Below are positions 17,848 to 26,703 of a stretch of DNA of 64,000 nucleotides, piece after piece (positions within the stretch are counted from its first letter, which is position 1; the number at the start of each line of letters is the position of its first letter). The position numbers and the translations under genes were made by a program. Below the pieces are notes generated by a model. The model had not been told where the DNA came from. It did no database searches and saw only the letters and a program-made list of their open reading frames with translations. This stretch comes from Marinilongibacter aquaticus (GTDB taxonomy: Bacteria > Bacteroidota > Bacteroidia > Cytophagales > Spirosomataceae), in the NCBI RefSeq assembly GCF_020149935.1, contig NZ_CP083757.1:2567501-2631500 (forward strand), read 5' to 3'.

Positions 17848-19662
17848 ATGGCGAAGGGAAGAGAAAAAGTTTGGGATGATATAGCCCCAAAAGAGAAAAG
17901 AAAACTGGATAAAAGCGGCTTAAAAAAAGCCTTGAAGCTGTTTAGGTTTATTCTACCGTACAAGTGGATTTTTGCCTTGGGCCTCCTTTTTTTGGTCTTA
18001 TCCACATCGACCACACTTACATTTCCAAGCATTATTGGCGAGGTAACCCGGGTAATCGAAGGGCATTCGGAATACACGCTCAACCAGGTAATTGCCTTTT
18101 TCGGTTTTATTCTGATTCTACAGGGCATATTCTCCTATTTCAGGGTATACCTGTTCGCCATTGTCAGCGAACGCGTATCGGCAGACATCCGCATGAAAGT
18201 CTACAACCGATTCGTTACCCTGCCTACTCCTTTTTTCGAGAAGAATAAAATCGGTGATCTGGTCAGTCGCATCACCTCAGACGTTTCGGCTTTTCAAAAC
18301 ATCATGTCGCTTACTTTGGCCGAGTTTTTCCGCCAAATTGTTACACTCATTGTCGGTATTGGCATCATCATATACATCTCGTGGAAGCTCACGCTTTTCA
18401 TGCTTCTCACCTTCCCCGTGGTTGTCATTGCTGCTTTTATTTTTGGCCGATACATTCGGGTGCTTTCGCGAAAAGTACAAGACAAATTGGCTGAATCCAA
18501 TTCAATTGTAGCCGAAACCCTGAATGCCATAAGTGTGGTCAAGGGCTTTACGAATGAAAAGTTGGAATCGGAGAAATACGGCAAAACAATGCGAGACACC
18601 GTAAACCTGGCCGTACGCACCGCCGCTTTGCGGGGTGGTTTCATCAGCTTTTTCATTGTGGGGCTCTTCGGCGGCATCATGGCCGTTGTGTGGTACGGTG
18701 GCGGATTGGTTGAAAGTGGCGAAATTCACTTGGCCGACCTCATGTCATTCCTCTTTTATACGGCCTTCATCGGAGCCTCCCTGAATGGCCTTGGTGATAT
18801 TTATGCCCAAATCAATAGAGGAGTCGGAGCTTCGGACCGCATTTTGGAGATATTGGATGAAGAGGGCGAAATCGACTTGGCACACGAAACGAGAGACTTG
18901 CAGTTGAAAGGCAAAATCGAATACAAGCACATTCACTTCGCCTATCCTTCCAGACCCGACCTCGAAGTATTGAAAGACTTTTCCTTGTCGATCAGTCCAG
19001 GCGAAAAGATCGCCTTGGTTGGACAAAGCGGTGCGGGCAAATCGACAATCGTACAATTGCTCATGCGTTTCTATGAGCATGAAAACGGACAAATTTTGGT
19101 CGATGATCAGGAAATTAAAACGCTGGATATTTCAGACCTTAGAAGCCAAATGGCAATTGTGCCGCAAGAAGTAATTTTGTTTGGCGGCAGCATTGAAGAC
19201 AATATCCGGTACGGCCGACCCAACGCCAGTGCCGAAGAGGTCTTACAGGCGGCCAAAAGTGCGAATGTGCACGAATTTGCCGAACGCTTCCCCGAAGGCA
19301 TGCAAACGGTCATTGGCGAACGCGGAATCAGATTATCGGGCGGGCAAAGGCAACGCATCGCCATTGCAAGGGCTATTTTGAAAGACCCGAGCATTCTGCT
19401 GCTCGATGAAGCCACATCGGCCCTCGATTCCGAATCGGAACACCTCGTGCAAGAAGCCTTGGATCTGCTGATGGAAAACCGTACAACCATCATTATTGCA
19501 CACCGCTTGGGTACGATCAAGCATGTAGACCAAATCTACGTGATCGACAAAGGCATGGTGGTGGAAAAGGGGAATCACGAAGAGCTTATTTTGAATCCTG
19601 AAGGAATTTATTCAAATTTGGTAAAGCTGCAAATGGAACCGGGAAAGCTGCCGGTTCATTGA
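17848..19662 (+). CDS. MsbA-like ABC exporter (fused permease-ATPase)
   Basis: A 604-residue half-transporter that should work as a homodimer in the inner membrane. A basic N-terminus precedes six membrane helices (about residues 35-325), then the nucleotide-binding domain with Walker A GQSGAGKST (near 391), the Q-loop region VPQEVILFGGS, signature LSGGQRQR (near 496), Walker B ILLLDEATSALD and the H-loop AHRLGT. The cargo is likely a lipid or hydrophobic compound; MsbA-type lipid A flipping is one possibility but cannot be shown. It follows gldB by one base. Confidence 0.9.
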   Translation: MAKGREKVWDDIAPKEKRKLDKSGLKKALKLFRFILPYKWIFALGLLFLVLSTSTTLTFPSIIGEVTRVIEGHSEYTLNQVIAFFGFILILQGIFSYFRVYLFAIVSERVSADIRMKVYNRFVTLPTPFFEKNKIGDLVSRITSDVSAFQNIMSLTLAEFFRQIVTLIVGIGIIIYISWKLTLFMLLTFPVVVIAAFIFGRYIRVLSRKVQDKLAESNSIVAETLNAISVVKGFTNEKLESEKYGKTMRDTVNLAVRTAALRGGFISFFIVGLFGGIMAVVWYGGGLVESGEIHLADLMSFLFYTAFIGASLNGLGDIYAQINRGVGASDRILEILDEEGEIDLAHETRDLQLKGKIEYKHIHFAYPSRPDLEVLKDFSLSISPGEKIALVGQSGAGKSTIVQLLMRFYEHENGQILVDDQEIKTLDISDLRSQMAIVPQEVILFGGSIEDNIRYGRPNASAEEVLQAAKSANVHEFAERFPEGMQTVIGERGIRLSGGQRQRIAIARAILKDPSILLLDEATSALDSESEHLVQEALDLLMENRTTIIIAHRLGTIKHVDQIYVIDKGMVVEKGNHEELILNPEGIYSNLVKLQMEPGKLPVH

Positions 19663-19672
19663 TATTTCAACC

Positions 19673-20080
19673 ATGAGTGTATCGCTGAAGCAACATAATC
19701 TGAGGCATACAGAATGCCGAGAAGAAGTCTTAAATGCCTTCTTGAACAGCCGTGCGGCCCTTTCGCACAGCGACATTGAAAACACCATAGACGATAAGTA
19801 TGACCGTGTCACCATTTATCGTACATTGAAAACATTCCTCGAAAAGGGAATTATCCATAAAATATTGGATGCCGACGGAGGAAGCAAATATGCCCTCTGC
19901 AAAAATGAATGCAGCAAAGAAGATCACCACCACGATCACGTGCATTTCAAATGTACCCAATGCGGAAACACCACCTGCATGGAGCAAATAGACATTCCTA
20001 AAATTGTGCTCCCGCAAGGGTACAGCCGAGAAGAAATCAATTTACTTATTGAAGGGCAATGCCCAAACTGTCGACAATAA
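19673..20080 (+). CDS. Fur-family metalloregulator, probably Zur-like
   Basis: A 135-residue repressor. The N-terminal winged helix contains HTECREEVLNAFLNSRAALSH and DRVTIYRTLKTFLEKGIIHK. The C-terminal metal-binding/dimer domain has a His-rich HHHDHVHFKC loop, a first CxxC (CTQC) and a second CPNC at the very end, giving a structural zinc site. The sensor-site pattern with a short, His-rich loop is closer to Zur than to Fur or PerR, but metal choice needs experiment. It lies ten bases after the ABC gene and its stop codon overlaps the engB start (TAATG). Confidence 0.87.
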   Translation: MSVSLKQHNLRHTECREEVLNAFLNSRAALSHSDIENTIDDKYDRVTIYRTLKTFLEKGIIHKILDADGGSKYALCKNECSKEDHHHDHVHFKCTQCGNTTCMEQIDIPKIVLPQGYSREEINLLIEGQCPNCRQ

Positions 20081-20682
20081 TGCAGCAGCCTTTACAAGCC
20101 CAGTTTATCAAAAGTGCAGCACAACTTGAACAATGCCCTCCGGGAAACTATCCCGAATTTGCCTTTATCGGCCGATCGAACGTGGGGAAATCCTCTTTGA
20201 TCAATATGCTCACGGGAAATAAGAAATTGGCCAAAACCTCTTCTACTCCCGGTAAAACACAACTAATCAACCACTTCCTGATCGAAAACAATTGGTACCT
20301 CGTCGACCTTCCCGGTTACGGTTTTGCCAAAGTGCCTTTGAAAGAAAAGGCCAAATGGGAAAAAATGACTTGGGACTATATTGAAAACCGCCAAAACTTA
20401 CTCTATGTTTTCGTGCTGATCGATTGCCGCATTCCGCCGCAGAAAATCGATCTCGAATTTGTCAATAAATTGGGCGAAAAGGGCATTCCACTTAAGCTCG
20501 TTTTCACCAAATGGGACAAGGTGAAACCCATGAAAGGGCAAAAAAACATAGACGATTTCAAGATGGCTCTAACCGAAAGATGGGAAATTCTCCCAGAACA
20601 TTTCATTACTTCTTCCGAAAAAGGCGTGGGTAGATTGGAGATGCTAAATCTCATTGAAGAGATAATTTCTTTAAATAATTAA
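20080..20682 (+). CDS. engB: ribosome biogenesis GTP-binding protein EngB/YsxC
   Basis: A 200-residue small GTPase needed for large-subunit ribosome assembly. G1 is GRSNVGKSS, G3 is DLPGYGFAK, G4 is TKWDK, with the family segment TSSTPGKTQLIN as switch I. The start at 20080 shares its A with the stop codon of the regulator gene, which fits translational coupling; an in-frame ATG at 20059 would overlap the regulator by 22 bases and is less likely. Confidence 0.95.
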   Translation: MQQPLQAQFIKSAAQLEQCPPGNYPEFAFIGRSNVGKSSLINMLTGNKKLAKTSSTPGKTQLINHFLIENNWYLVDLPGYGFAKVPLKEKAKWEKMTWDYIENRQNLLYVFVLIDCRIPPQKIDLEFVNKLGEKGIPLKLVFTKWDKVKPMKGQKNIDDFKMALTERWEILPEHFITSSEKGVGRLEMLNLIEEIISLNN

Positions 20683-20760
20683 AATTTTTTATTAATATGC
20701 GAAGCTTGTTTAGGTTCTCTAAGAAAGCATATCGATATTAGAGGTTTATTTTTAATGGCA

Positions 20761-20768
20761 TATATTTG
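20761..20768 (+). promoter_or_regulatory. -7 promoter element for the ROK gene
   Basis: TATATTTG matches TAnnTTTG and stands 34 bases before the ATG at 20803. It lies inside a possible 5' extension of the frame, which argues that the extension is not coding. Confidence 0.55.
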
Positions 20769-20802
20769 CCTACCCTTTTTAAATCATAAGTTTATACTAA
20801 AA

Positions 20803-21711
20803 ATGGCAACAGAATATTTAGGAATTGATATTGGCGGAACTAATGTAAAGATGGGCATAGTGGATGCCAGTACAGGCACAATTTCAAACTTTTACAGCCA
20901 CGATACGGGCAGTTGGAGAAAGTCTGGCCAGTTTGTAAAAAGTTTGGGTGATGCCATTGCCATTCAACTCAAAGAGAATCCCGAAGTGGAGAAGTGCGGG
21001 ATTGGTGTGCCCGGGCTTATCACCCGCGATCGCCAAAGTTTGATCGAGATCACGGCCATTCCAGAAATCAACGGTGTCTCTGTCATTCCAGAACTCGAAA
21101 AAAGGTTTAAGGGCAAAAAATTCTTCTTGGAAAACGACGCCAACGCTGCCGCTTTGGGCGAATACTACTTCGGCGAACAAGGCGTGCCCGAAGATTACAT
21201 CTTCGTGACCTTGGGTACGGGCGTGGGCGGTGCCGCCATTATCGACAAGAAAGTGTTCAAAGGCGGTGGAGGAAATGCCATGGAGCCCGGCCACATTCCT
21301 TCGAAAAACAATAAAGTATTGGAGAGAAACATCGGCAAAGTAGAACTCTTGAACTTGTCGAATTCTATGCGTTCGAGCTGGACAAAAGCCACTGTACTTC
21401 CTGACGACGGCAGCATCAGCACTACAGGATTGGTAGCCGCAGCAGCAGATGGAGACAAACTCGCACTGGCTATCTTCGACGAAGTAGGCACCATGCTTGC
21501 TGAAGGTCTCGTGACCATGATCCGCATCTTGGACATCACCACGATCTTGATAGGCGGTGGCTTGTCGGCCTCTTTCGAATACATTATGCCAGCCATCAAA
21601 AAACAACTTGACTTTTGGCTTACCCCTTATTACACCAAAAACTTAAACATCAAACGTGCTACTTTGGGCAACGACGCCGGTCTTCTTGGAGCAGCCAGTC
21701 TGTGTTTCTAA
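20803..21711 (+). CDS. ROK-family sugar kinase (glucokinase-like)
   Basis: A 302-residue ROK protein acting in the cytosol, probably phosphorylating glucose or a related hexose. It shows the ATP-binding GIDIGGTNVKMGIV at the N-terminus, catalytic Asp in LENDANAAALGEYYFG, and LGTGVGGAAII. The Cys-rich zinc motif common in ROK repressors and many ROK kinases is missing after GHIPS, and there is no N-terminal winged helix, so it is a kinase and not a repressor. The frame extends to 20755, but ATG at 20803 begins the family consensus and lies behind the promoter element. Confidence 0.88.
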   Translation: MATEYLGIDIGGTNVKMGIVDASTGTISNFYSHDTGSWRKSGQFVKSLGDAIAIQLKENPEVEKCGIGVPGLITRDRQSLIEITAIPEINGVSVIPELEKRFKGKKFFLENDANAAALGEYYFGEQGVPEDYIFVTLGTGVGGAAIIDKKVFKGGGGNAMEPGHIPSKNNKVLERNIGKVELLNLSNSMRSSWTKATVLPDDGSISTTGLVAAAADGDKLALAIFDEVGTMLAEGLVTMIRILDITTILIGGGLSASFEYIMPAIKKQLDFWLTPYYTKNLNIKRATLGNDAGLLGAASLCF

Positions 21712-21715
21712 AACA

Positions 21716-22195
21716 TTATTGATTCACTATGGCATTGGCCATAATGGGTTGCAAATTGGGCATCAAACGTGCGGAATGGGCAAAAGCAAAGCCTCTCCAA
21801 AATGTTTGATGCTTTTTTGTTTCCACCAATTGAATCAAAAGTGTCTCCCGTTTGGTTTTCACATAGCCAGGCTCTAGATATTCCTTGCCATTTTGAGCCT
21901 TGTACGTATTTCCCGATAGCATTTTAACACCTTTCGGGTACGACTGCACAAATACAACTACATCTGGGTTTTGGCTATCAAAATAGTAATTCTTCCTTCT
22001 CATGGTTTTGTAAATGGCCTTTTCGGTTGAAGACCAATCGCTTTTATCATCGGACAAACTAGCCCGAGCAAAAGCAAAACCTTTCAACTCTTCCGATCTT
22101 GGAATTTCCACATTCCCAAATTTATGAAAACGGGCAGTGGTGCAGGAAGTTATCGAAAGAAGTAAGCTTATAAACAGTATTGCAGAAAATTTCAT
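21716..22195 (-). CDS. DUF4136-like lipoprotein
   Basis: A 159-residue lipoprotein: MKFSAILFISLLLSITSC gives lipid-acceptor Cys18. The mature part contains SSTEKAIYKTMRRKNYYFDSQNPDVVVFVQSY, resembling the DUF4136 pattern of a repeat of short beta strands with a conserved PD-hh-V element. Function is unknown. The upstream extension to 22321 is AT-rich and hydrophobic and is not believed. It converges on the ROK gene with four bases between them. Confidence 0.65.
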   Translation of the reverse strand: MKFSAILFISLLLSITSCTTARFHKFGNVEIPRSEELKGFAFARASLSDDKSDWSSTEKAIYKTMRRKNYYFDSQNPDVVVFVQSYPKGVKMLSGNTYKAQNGKEYLEPGYVKTKRETLLIQLVETKKHQTFWRGFAFAHSARLMPNLQPIMANAIVNQ

Positions 22196-22421
22196 GTACT
22201 CAAATTTTATGAATACAAAGTACGTAAGAATGTATACGAAAATCCAATATAATTGTATTTTATTTATTTTATGTATGATTTTTATAATATTCAACGGCAA
22301 TAGCTCGATATGCAAAAACAATCATTGTTCACCTCTTCTTTGTGCCAAATTTTCTTTCCGTGCAACCCTCCCCACCCTTTTGTCATCTACCAACAAAAGC
22401 TATAAAAAAACGAATACAATT

Positions 22422-23126
22422 ATGAAAAAGCTATGGATTACCCTTTGTTGCGTCACCGCTCTTGGCTTCTGCCAAAGAGCTGTGGCACAGCACCATCACG
22501 AACACAGCGACTACAATGACCGCGAGTATTCCAAACCCAAAAAACACAATATCTTCAGCAAATCGGACTTCGGTTTCCTCATTGGTTTGAACAACTACGA
22601 CATGCCGTATGACATGCCGGATTTGGACACGTGGAATTCCCGATATGTGGCCTTGCAATTTCGGAAAAACCACAGGCTCATCACAGGCTCGATGGTCGAT
22701 GTAGCATTGGGCACAGGTTTGGAAATTGGTTGGAACAATTTCATGATGAAATACGATGAGCAATATTTCGAAAACGGTCCGATCAGTGATTTTGAGCTTG
22801 TCGACCACCCGCTGCAAAAATCGAAATTGGTGGTGAACACACTGAACATCCCGATCATGTTGCAATTTGGCTTCAAAGAGAGCAATTATAGAATTGGCGT
22901 TGGGGCCTTTGGCGGTGTACGCATCAACAGCTACCAGAAATTTCAAGACGAAGCGGGCAAATTCAAGGAAAAGGGAGATTACAACCTAAGGCAATTCAAT
23001 TACGGTTTCCTCGCCGAAGCCGGGAAAGGTGATTTCAGACTCTTCGCCAAATACGATATGCGGCCCCTTTTCAACGACAACAACCCTGTCAATGCCAATA
23101 TTTGGACCGTGGGCATAAGACTTTAA
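22422..23126 (+). CDS. outer-membrane beta-barrel protein (PorT/OMP_b-brl family)
   Basis: A 234-residue exported protein with a signal peptide (MKKLWITLCCVTALGFCQRAVAQ), a short His-rich stretch (HHHEHSD) and alternating amphipathic strands ending in WTVGIRL, as in small 8-stranded outer-membrane barrels. The His cluster could bind metal, but that is speculative. The frame remains open for 95 codons upstream, but that part is AT-rich with no coding character. The gap to the divergent lipoprotein gene (22196-22421) is AT-rich; I see no clear promoter box in it. A terminator follows. Confidence 0.75.
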   Translation: MKKLWITLCCVTALGFCQRAVAQHHHEHSDYNDREYSKPKKHNIFSKSDFGFLIGLNNYDMPYDMPDLDTWNSRYVALQFRKNHRLITGSMVDVALGTGLEIGWNNFMMKYDEQYFENGPISDFELVDHPLQKSKLVVNTLNIPIMLQFGFKESNYRIGVGAFGGVRINSYQKFQDEAGKFKEKGDYNLRQFNYGFLAEAGKGDFRLFAKYDMRPLFNDNNPVNANIWTVGIRL

Positions 23127-23144
23127 TACTTCAAACCAAAAATG

Positions 23145-23182
23145 GGGGCTAAATCACAATCCGATCTTAGCCCCTTTCTTTT
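23145..23182 (+). terminator. terminator after the outer-membrane protein gene
   Basis: GGGGCTAA and TTAGCCCC pair perfectly across a 14-base loop, followed by TTTCTTTTG. It lies at the junction of two convergent genes. Confidence 0.7.
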
Positions 23183-23188
23183 GACCCA

Positions 23189-24244
23189 TCATTCGATTTC
23201 CAGCACCACATTGTCTGTTTCGGGATGCGACACGCAAGTCAACACAAAACCTTCCTCCCGTTCAGCTTCTGTCAGTCCATCCTCTTCATCCATCCTGATT
23301 TTCCCACTTGTGCATTTGCCCAAGCAAGCTGTGCACATCCCTGCTTGGCAAGAATAGGGCAAATCGATATCCTTCTCCAATGCGGCCTCCAATATGGTTT
23401 GATGCGGCTCGACACGCAGTTCATAAGTCTCTCCTTCGTAAATCAACTTCACATCCCGAGCTTCTAGGCTTTCCAAAACCTCTTCGCTTTCGTCGAGCAT
23501 GGGAGCGTGAAAATTTTCCACATGGATTCTCTCTTTTGGCACATCAAAAACGCTTAGAGCTTTCTGCACTTGATCCATCATCCCGTCTGGCCCACAAAGA
23601 AAAAACTCCTCATCCTCACTTCTAAAATGCACGTCCAAATCTTTCAACAGCACAATAATATTGGCTGTATTTATCCTTCCACGCGGGCCGGCCCATGAAT
23701 CCTTAGCCTTGCTGAGCACATGCACGACCCGAAAACGCTCACGGTCGGCCAACTCCATTTCCATCAGCATTCGCCAAAAAATAATGTGCTCCTTTTCTCT
23801 GTTTCCATAGATCAAACTTACCTTCGACAGTGGTTCACCTTTCAATACCGTTTTGGCAATCGAAATCAAGGGCGTTATGCCACTACCCGCACCAATGAGC
23901 ACAATATGGCGTTCTTTGCTCTGATCGGGCTCAAACACAAAACGCCCCATAGGCTCGATAACTTCCAAGAAGTCGCCCTTTTTCACACGATCGCACAAGT
24001 AGTTCGATACCAGTCCGCCCTCTACACGTTTCACAGTAATCGCCACAGCCGTATCTGTATACGGCGAAGAAGACATTGAATAACTTCTACGCACCTTTTT
24101 GCCCATATCGGCGGGCACCATAACGGTAATAAATTGCCCCGCTTTGTATTTGATCTGTTCAGAAATCGGGTGCCAAAATTCTATCGTTACCGTATCTTCG
24201 GTTTCGCGTATTGTATCTTTTACTTGCAAAAAGTATGTCTTCAT
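23189..24244 (-). CDS. ferredoxin--NADP reductase fused to a 2Fe-2S domain (PaaE/PaaK-like)
   Basis: A 351-residue electron-transfer flavoprotein. The FAD-binding domain has RRSYSMSS (near residue 53), the NAD(P) domain has GAGSGITPL and FLCGPDGMM, and a C-terminal plant-type ferredoxin domain has CQAGMCTACLGKC with the fourth Cys in LTCVSHPETD. The arrangement equals the reductase subunit of phenylacetyl-CoA epoxidase and related oxygenases. No oxygenase subunits are nearby, so the partner is unknown and a general reductase role is possible. Confidence 0.88.
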   Translation of the reverse strand: MKTYFLQVKDTIRETEDTVTIEFWHPISEQIKYKAGQFITVMVPADMGKKVRRSYSMSSSPYTDTAVAITVKRVEGGLVSNYLCDRVKKGDFLEVIEPMGRFVFEPDQSKERHIVLIGAGSGITPLISIAKTVLKGEPLSKVSLIYGNREKEHIIFWRMLMEMELADRERFRVVHVLSKAKDSWAGPRGRINTANIIVLLKDLDVHFRSEDEEFFLCGPDGMMDQVQKALSVFDVPKERIHVENFHAPMLDESEEVLESLEARDVKLIYEGETYELRVEPHQTILEAALEKDIDLPYSCQAGMCTACLGKCTSGKIRMDEEDGLTEAEREEGFVLTCVSHPETDNVVLEIE

Positions 24245-24287
24245 TCTCTATATTCTTCCATTAAACAGGCGGCAATTTAGCTCATTT

Positions 24288-24317
24288 TAAAACCAATATC
24301 GCCTAGAATTGGTTTTA
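24288..24317. promoter_or_regulatory. inverted repeat in the divergent gap before rnr
   Basis: TAAAACCAAT and ATTGGTTTTA form a perfect 10-base inverted repeat with a 10-base centre. It lies between the divergent reductase and rnr genes with no T-run behind either arm, so an operator is more likely than a terminator. No owner regulator is identified. Confidence 0.45.
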
Positions 24318-24365
24318 GTCGAAAGAAGAATCCCGTCTAAAAAGACTACCTTCACAACAATTAAT

Positions 24366-26699
24366 ATGAAGCCCAACATGGCTAGAAAGAAAAAAAGCGA
24401 CCTACAAAGGACAAAAGAAGAAATCCTATCCTTACTGAAAAACAAAACGGAAAGGCCTGTTACGCTTTCCGATTTGCTGAATGCTTTCAGCGTATATGAC
24501 AAAGACGACAACGTTTTTTTCCGATTAATTTTGGAAGAGCTGCTCGACGAGGGCAAAATACAAACGGCAGGAAGGGGTAAATACCAACTGGCCAGCAAAG
24601 GCAATCAATCCGAAATCGTAGGCGTGTTCGATCACGTCAACCCCAGTTTCGGTTTTGTTCGATACGATGAAGGGCAAAAAGACATTTACATTTCCGAAAG
24701 TATGCTCAACGGAGCCTTGGATGGCGACAAAGTTCGCGTCCGTCTTTTGGGAAAAACCCGATCGAAAGGGGAAAACCCTGAAGGTCGAGTGGTGGAAATA
24801 CTCGAACGTGGAAAAAAGGAATGGGTGGCCAAAGTCAAGGTTTATGCTAATTATGCCATTGCCAAGCCCGAGAATCGCCGTTTTCACGAAGATATATTCA
24901 TTGCCAAAAACAATATGCTCGAAGCCAAAACCAACGATTTGGTTTTGATCGAGATTTTAAATTTCCCTTCCGATCACCAACAAGCCACAGGCAGAGTGGT
25001 GGAAGTATTGGGACAATCGGGCGACAACGATGCCGAAATGCATGCAATTATGGCCGATTTTGGCCTGCCCGTTAAGTTTCCCGAAAATGTCGAAAAACTC
25101 GCAAAGGCCATTCCCGAAGAAATCGAGCCCAGCGAAATTACCAAAAGAAGAGACGAAAGGCCCATTCTCACGTTTACAATTGACCCCGCAGATGCAAAAG
25201 ATTTCGACGATGCCCTCAGTTTTCAAGTGTTGGATGACAACGTATTTGAAGTGGGCGTGCACATTGCAGATGTCACGCATTATGTGAGGCCAGGAACTGT
25301 GCTCGAAGACGAGGCCTTCAAAAGGGCCACCTCGGTGTATTTGGTGGATCGCACAATACCTATGCTGCCGGAAAAGCTTTCGAACAACTTGTGCTCACTT
25401 CGCCCCAACGAAGACAAGCTTACTTTTTCTGCAATCTTTCAACTCGACCTCAACGGTCGTATTTTGAATGAATGGTTCGGACGCTGCATCATCCATTCAG
25501 ACAAACGCTTTGCTTACGAAGAAGCCCAAGAGGTTTTGGAACTCGCCCCAGAAGACAGCCTTCCTGTTGGCGTAACACCCGAAATACAAAATGCCTTACT
25601 TGTACTGAATAAAATTGCCAAGAACTTGAAAGCCGACCGCTTTGCAAACGGGGCCTTCAATTTCGAAACTGCCGAAGTGAAGTTTCATCTCGACGAAAAC
25701 GGCAAGCCACTTGGGGTTTATCAGAAGGTAAGAAAAGACGCCCACAAACTCATCGAAGAGTTTATGCTATTGGCCAATAAACGTGTCGCCGAATTTGTGT
25801 TCAATTCTAAGTTTTCGAAAACGAAAAAGCCCAAAGAGGGTGAAAGCCCCACTATGGTTTATCGTGTGCATGAACCGCCCAATCCTGAAAAATTAAACAC
25901 TTTTTCGGCCTTTGTAGGTAAAATGGGCTATAAATTGAATGTGTCTTCCCAAAATGCACTTTCGCAATCACTGAATAGCTTGATGCACGAAATAGAAGGC
26001 TCGCCTGTACAAAATGCGTTGGAAAGCCTTGCGGTACGCACCATGTCAAAAGCCAAATATTCTACAGAACCCGCAGGGCATTTTGGCTTGGCTTTTGCTC
26101 ACTATAGCCATTTCACTTCGCCCATACGACGCTATCCCGACATGATGGCCCACCGTATGCTTCAACATTATCTCGATCAGGGAAAAAGCCTGAACAAAGA
26201 AGATTATGAAGAAAAGTGCATGCATTCTTCCCAACAGGAAAAATTGGCAGCAGAAGCCGAAAGAGCCTCTATTAAGTACAAGCAAGTAGAATACATGTCC
26301 TTTCAGGATCGCCGTACCGTTTACGAAGGCATTGTCACGGGCGTTACCGATTTTGGAATCTTTGTAGAAATGCAAGATACGGGCTGCGAGGGCATGGTTC
26401 GCCTTGCCGATATGCAAGACGATTATTACGATTACGATGCCGACAATTATCGCCTAATAGGACAAAGAAACGGTCGCATAATCGGTTTTGGGCAAGCCGT
26501 AAAAGTGAGTGTCAAAGGCACAGACTTGGAAAACCGAAGCATTGACCTGAATCTTGTCGAAGTGGCTGGCCAAACAATTCTAGGAAACACTAGAGAGAAA
26601 AGTCGAGGGGGCTCATCTAGACCTTCCACAAAAAATAGACGCACCAAAAGCAGGAAGGTGATTCCGCCCAAAAAAGGAAAGAGAAGAGGCAGAAGGTAA
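24366..26699 (+). CDS. rnr: ribonuclease R
   Basis: A 3'-5' exoribonuclease that degrades structured RNA, 777 residues. Domain order: N-terminal winged helix (about 10-80, with EEILSLLKNKTERP), two cold-shock domains, the RNB catalytic domain with FTIDPADAKDFDDALSF carrying the metal-binding Asps, and later TSPIRRYPDMMAHRML. An S1 domain follows (EGIVTGVTDFGIFVEM) and a very basic tail rich in Arg/Lys/Ser. Start ATG at 24366 is chosen; the ATG at 24378 is also possible. The gene ends five bases from a convergent gene. Confidence 0.95.
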   Translation: MKPNMARKKKSDLQRTKEEILSLLKNKTERPVTLSDLLNAFSVYDKDDNVFFRLILEELLDEGKIQTAGRGKYQLASKGNQSEIVGVFDHVNPSFGFVRYDEGQKDIYISESMLNGALDGDKVRVRLLGKTRSKGENPEGRVVEILERGKKEWVAKVKVYANYAIAKPENRRFHEDIFIAKNNMLEAKTNDLVLIEILNFPSDHQQATGRVVEVLGQSGDNDAEMHAIMADFGLPVKFPENVEKLAKAIPEEIEPSEITKRRDERPILTFTIDPADAKDFDDALSFQVLDDNVFEVGVHIADVTHYVRPGTVLEDEAFKRATSVYLVDRTIPMLPEKLSNNLCSLRPNEDKLTFSAIFQLDLNGRILNEWFGRCIIHSDKRFAYEEAQEVLELAPEDSLPVGVTPEIQNALLVLNKIAKNLKADRFANGAFNFETAEVKFHLDENGKPLGVYQKVRKDAHKLIEEFMLLANKRVAEFVFNSKFSKTKKPKEGESPTMVYRVHEPPNPEKLNTFSAFVGKMGYKLNVSSQNALSQSLNSLMHEIEGSPVQNALESLAVRTMSKAKYSTEPAGHFGLAFAHYSHFTSPIRRYPDMMAHRMLQHYLDQGKSLNKEDYEEKCMHSSQQEKLAAEAERASIKYKQVEYMSFQDRRTVYEGIVTGVTDFGIFVEMQDTGCEGMVRLADMQDDYYDYDADNYRLIGQRNGRIIGFGQAVKVSVKGTDLENRSIDLNLVEVAGQTILGNTREKSRGGSSRPSTKNRRTKSRKVIPPKKGKRRGRR

Positions 26700-26703
26700 G
26701 AGA

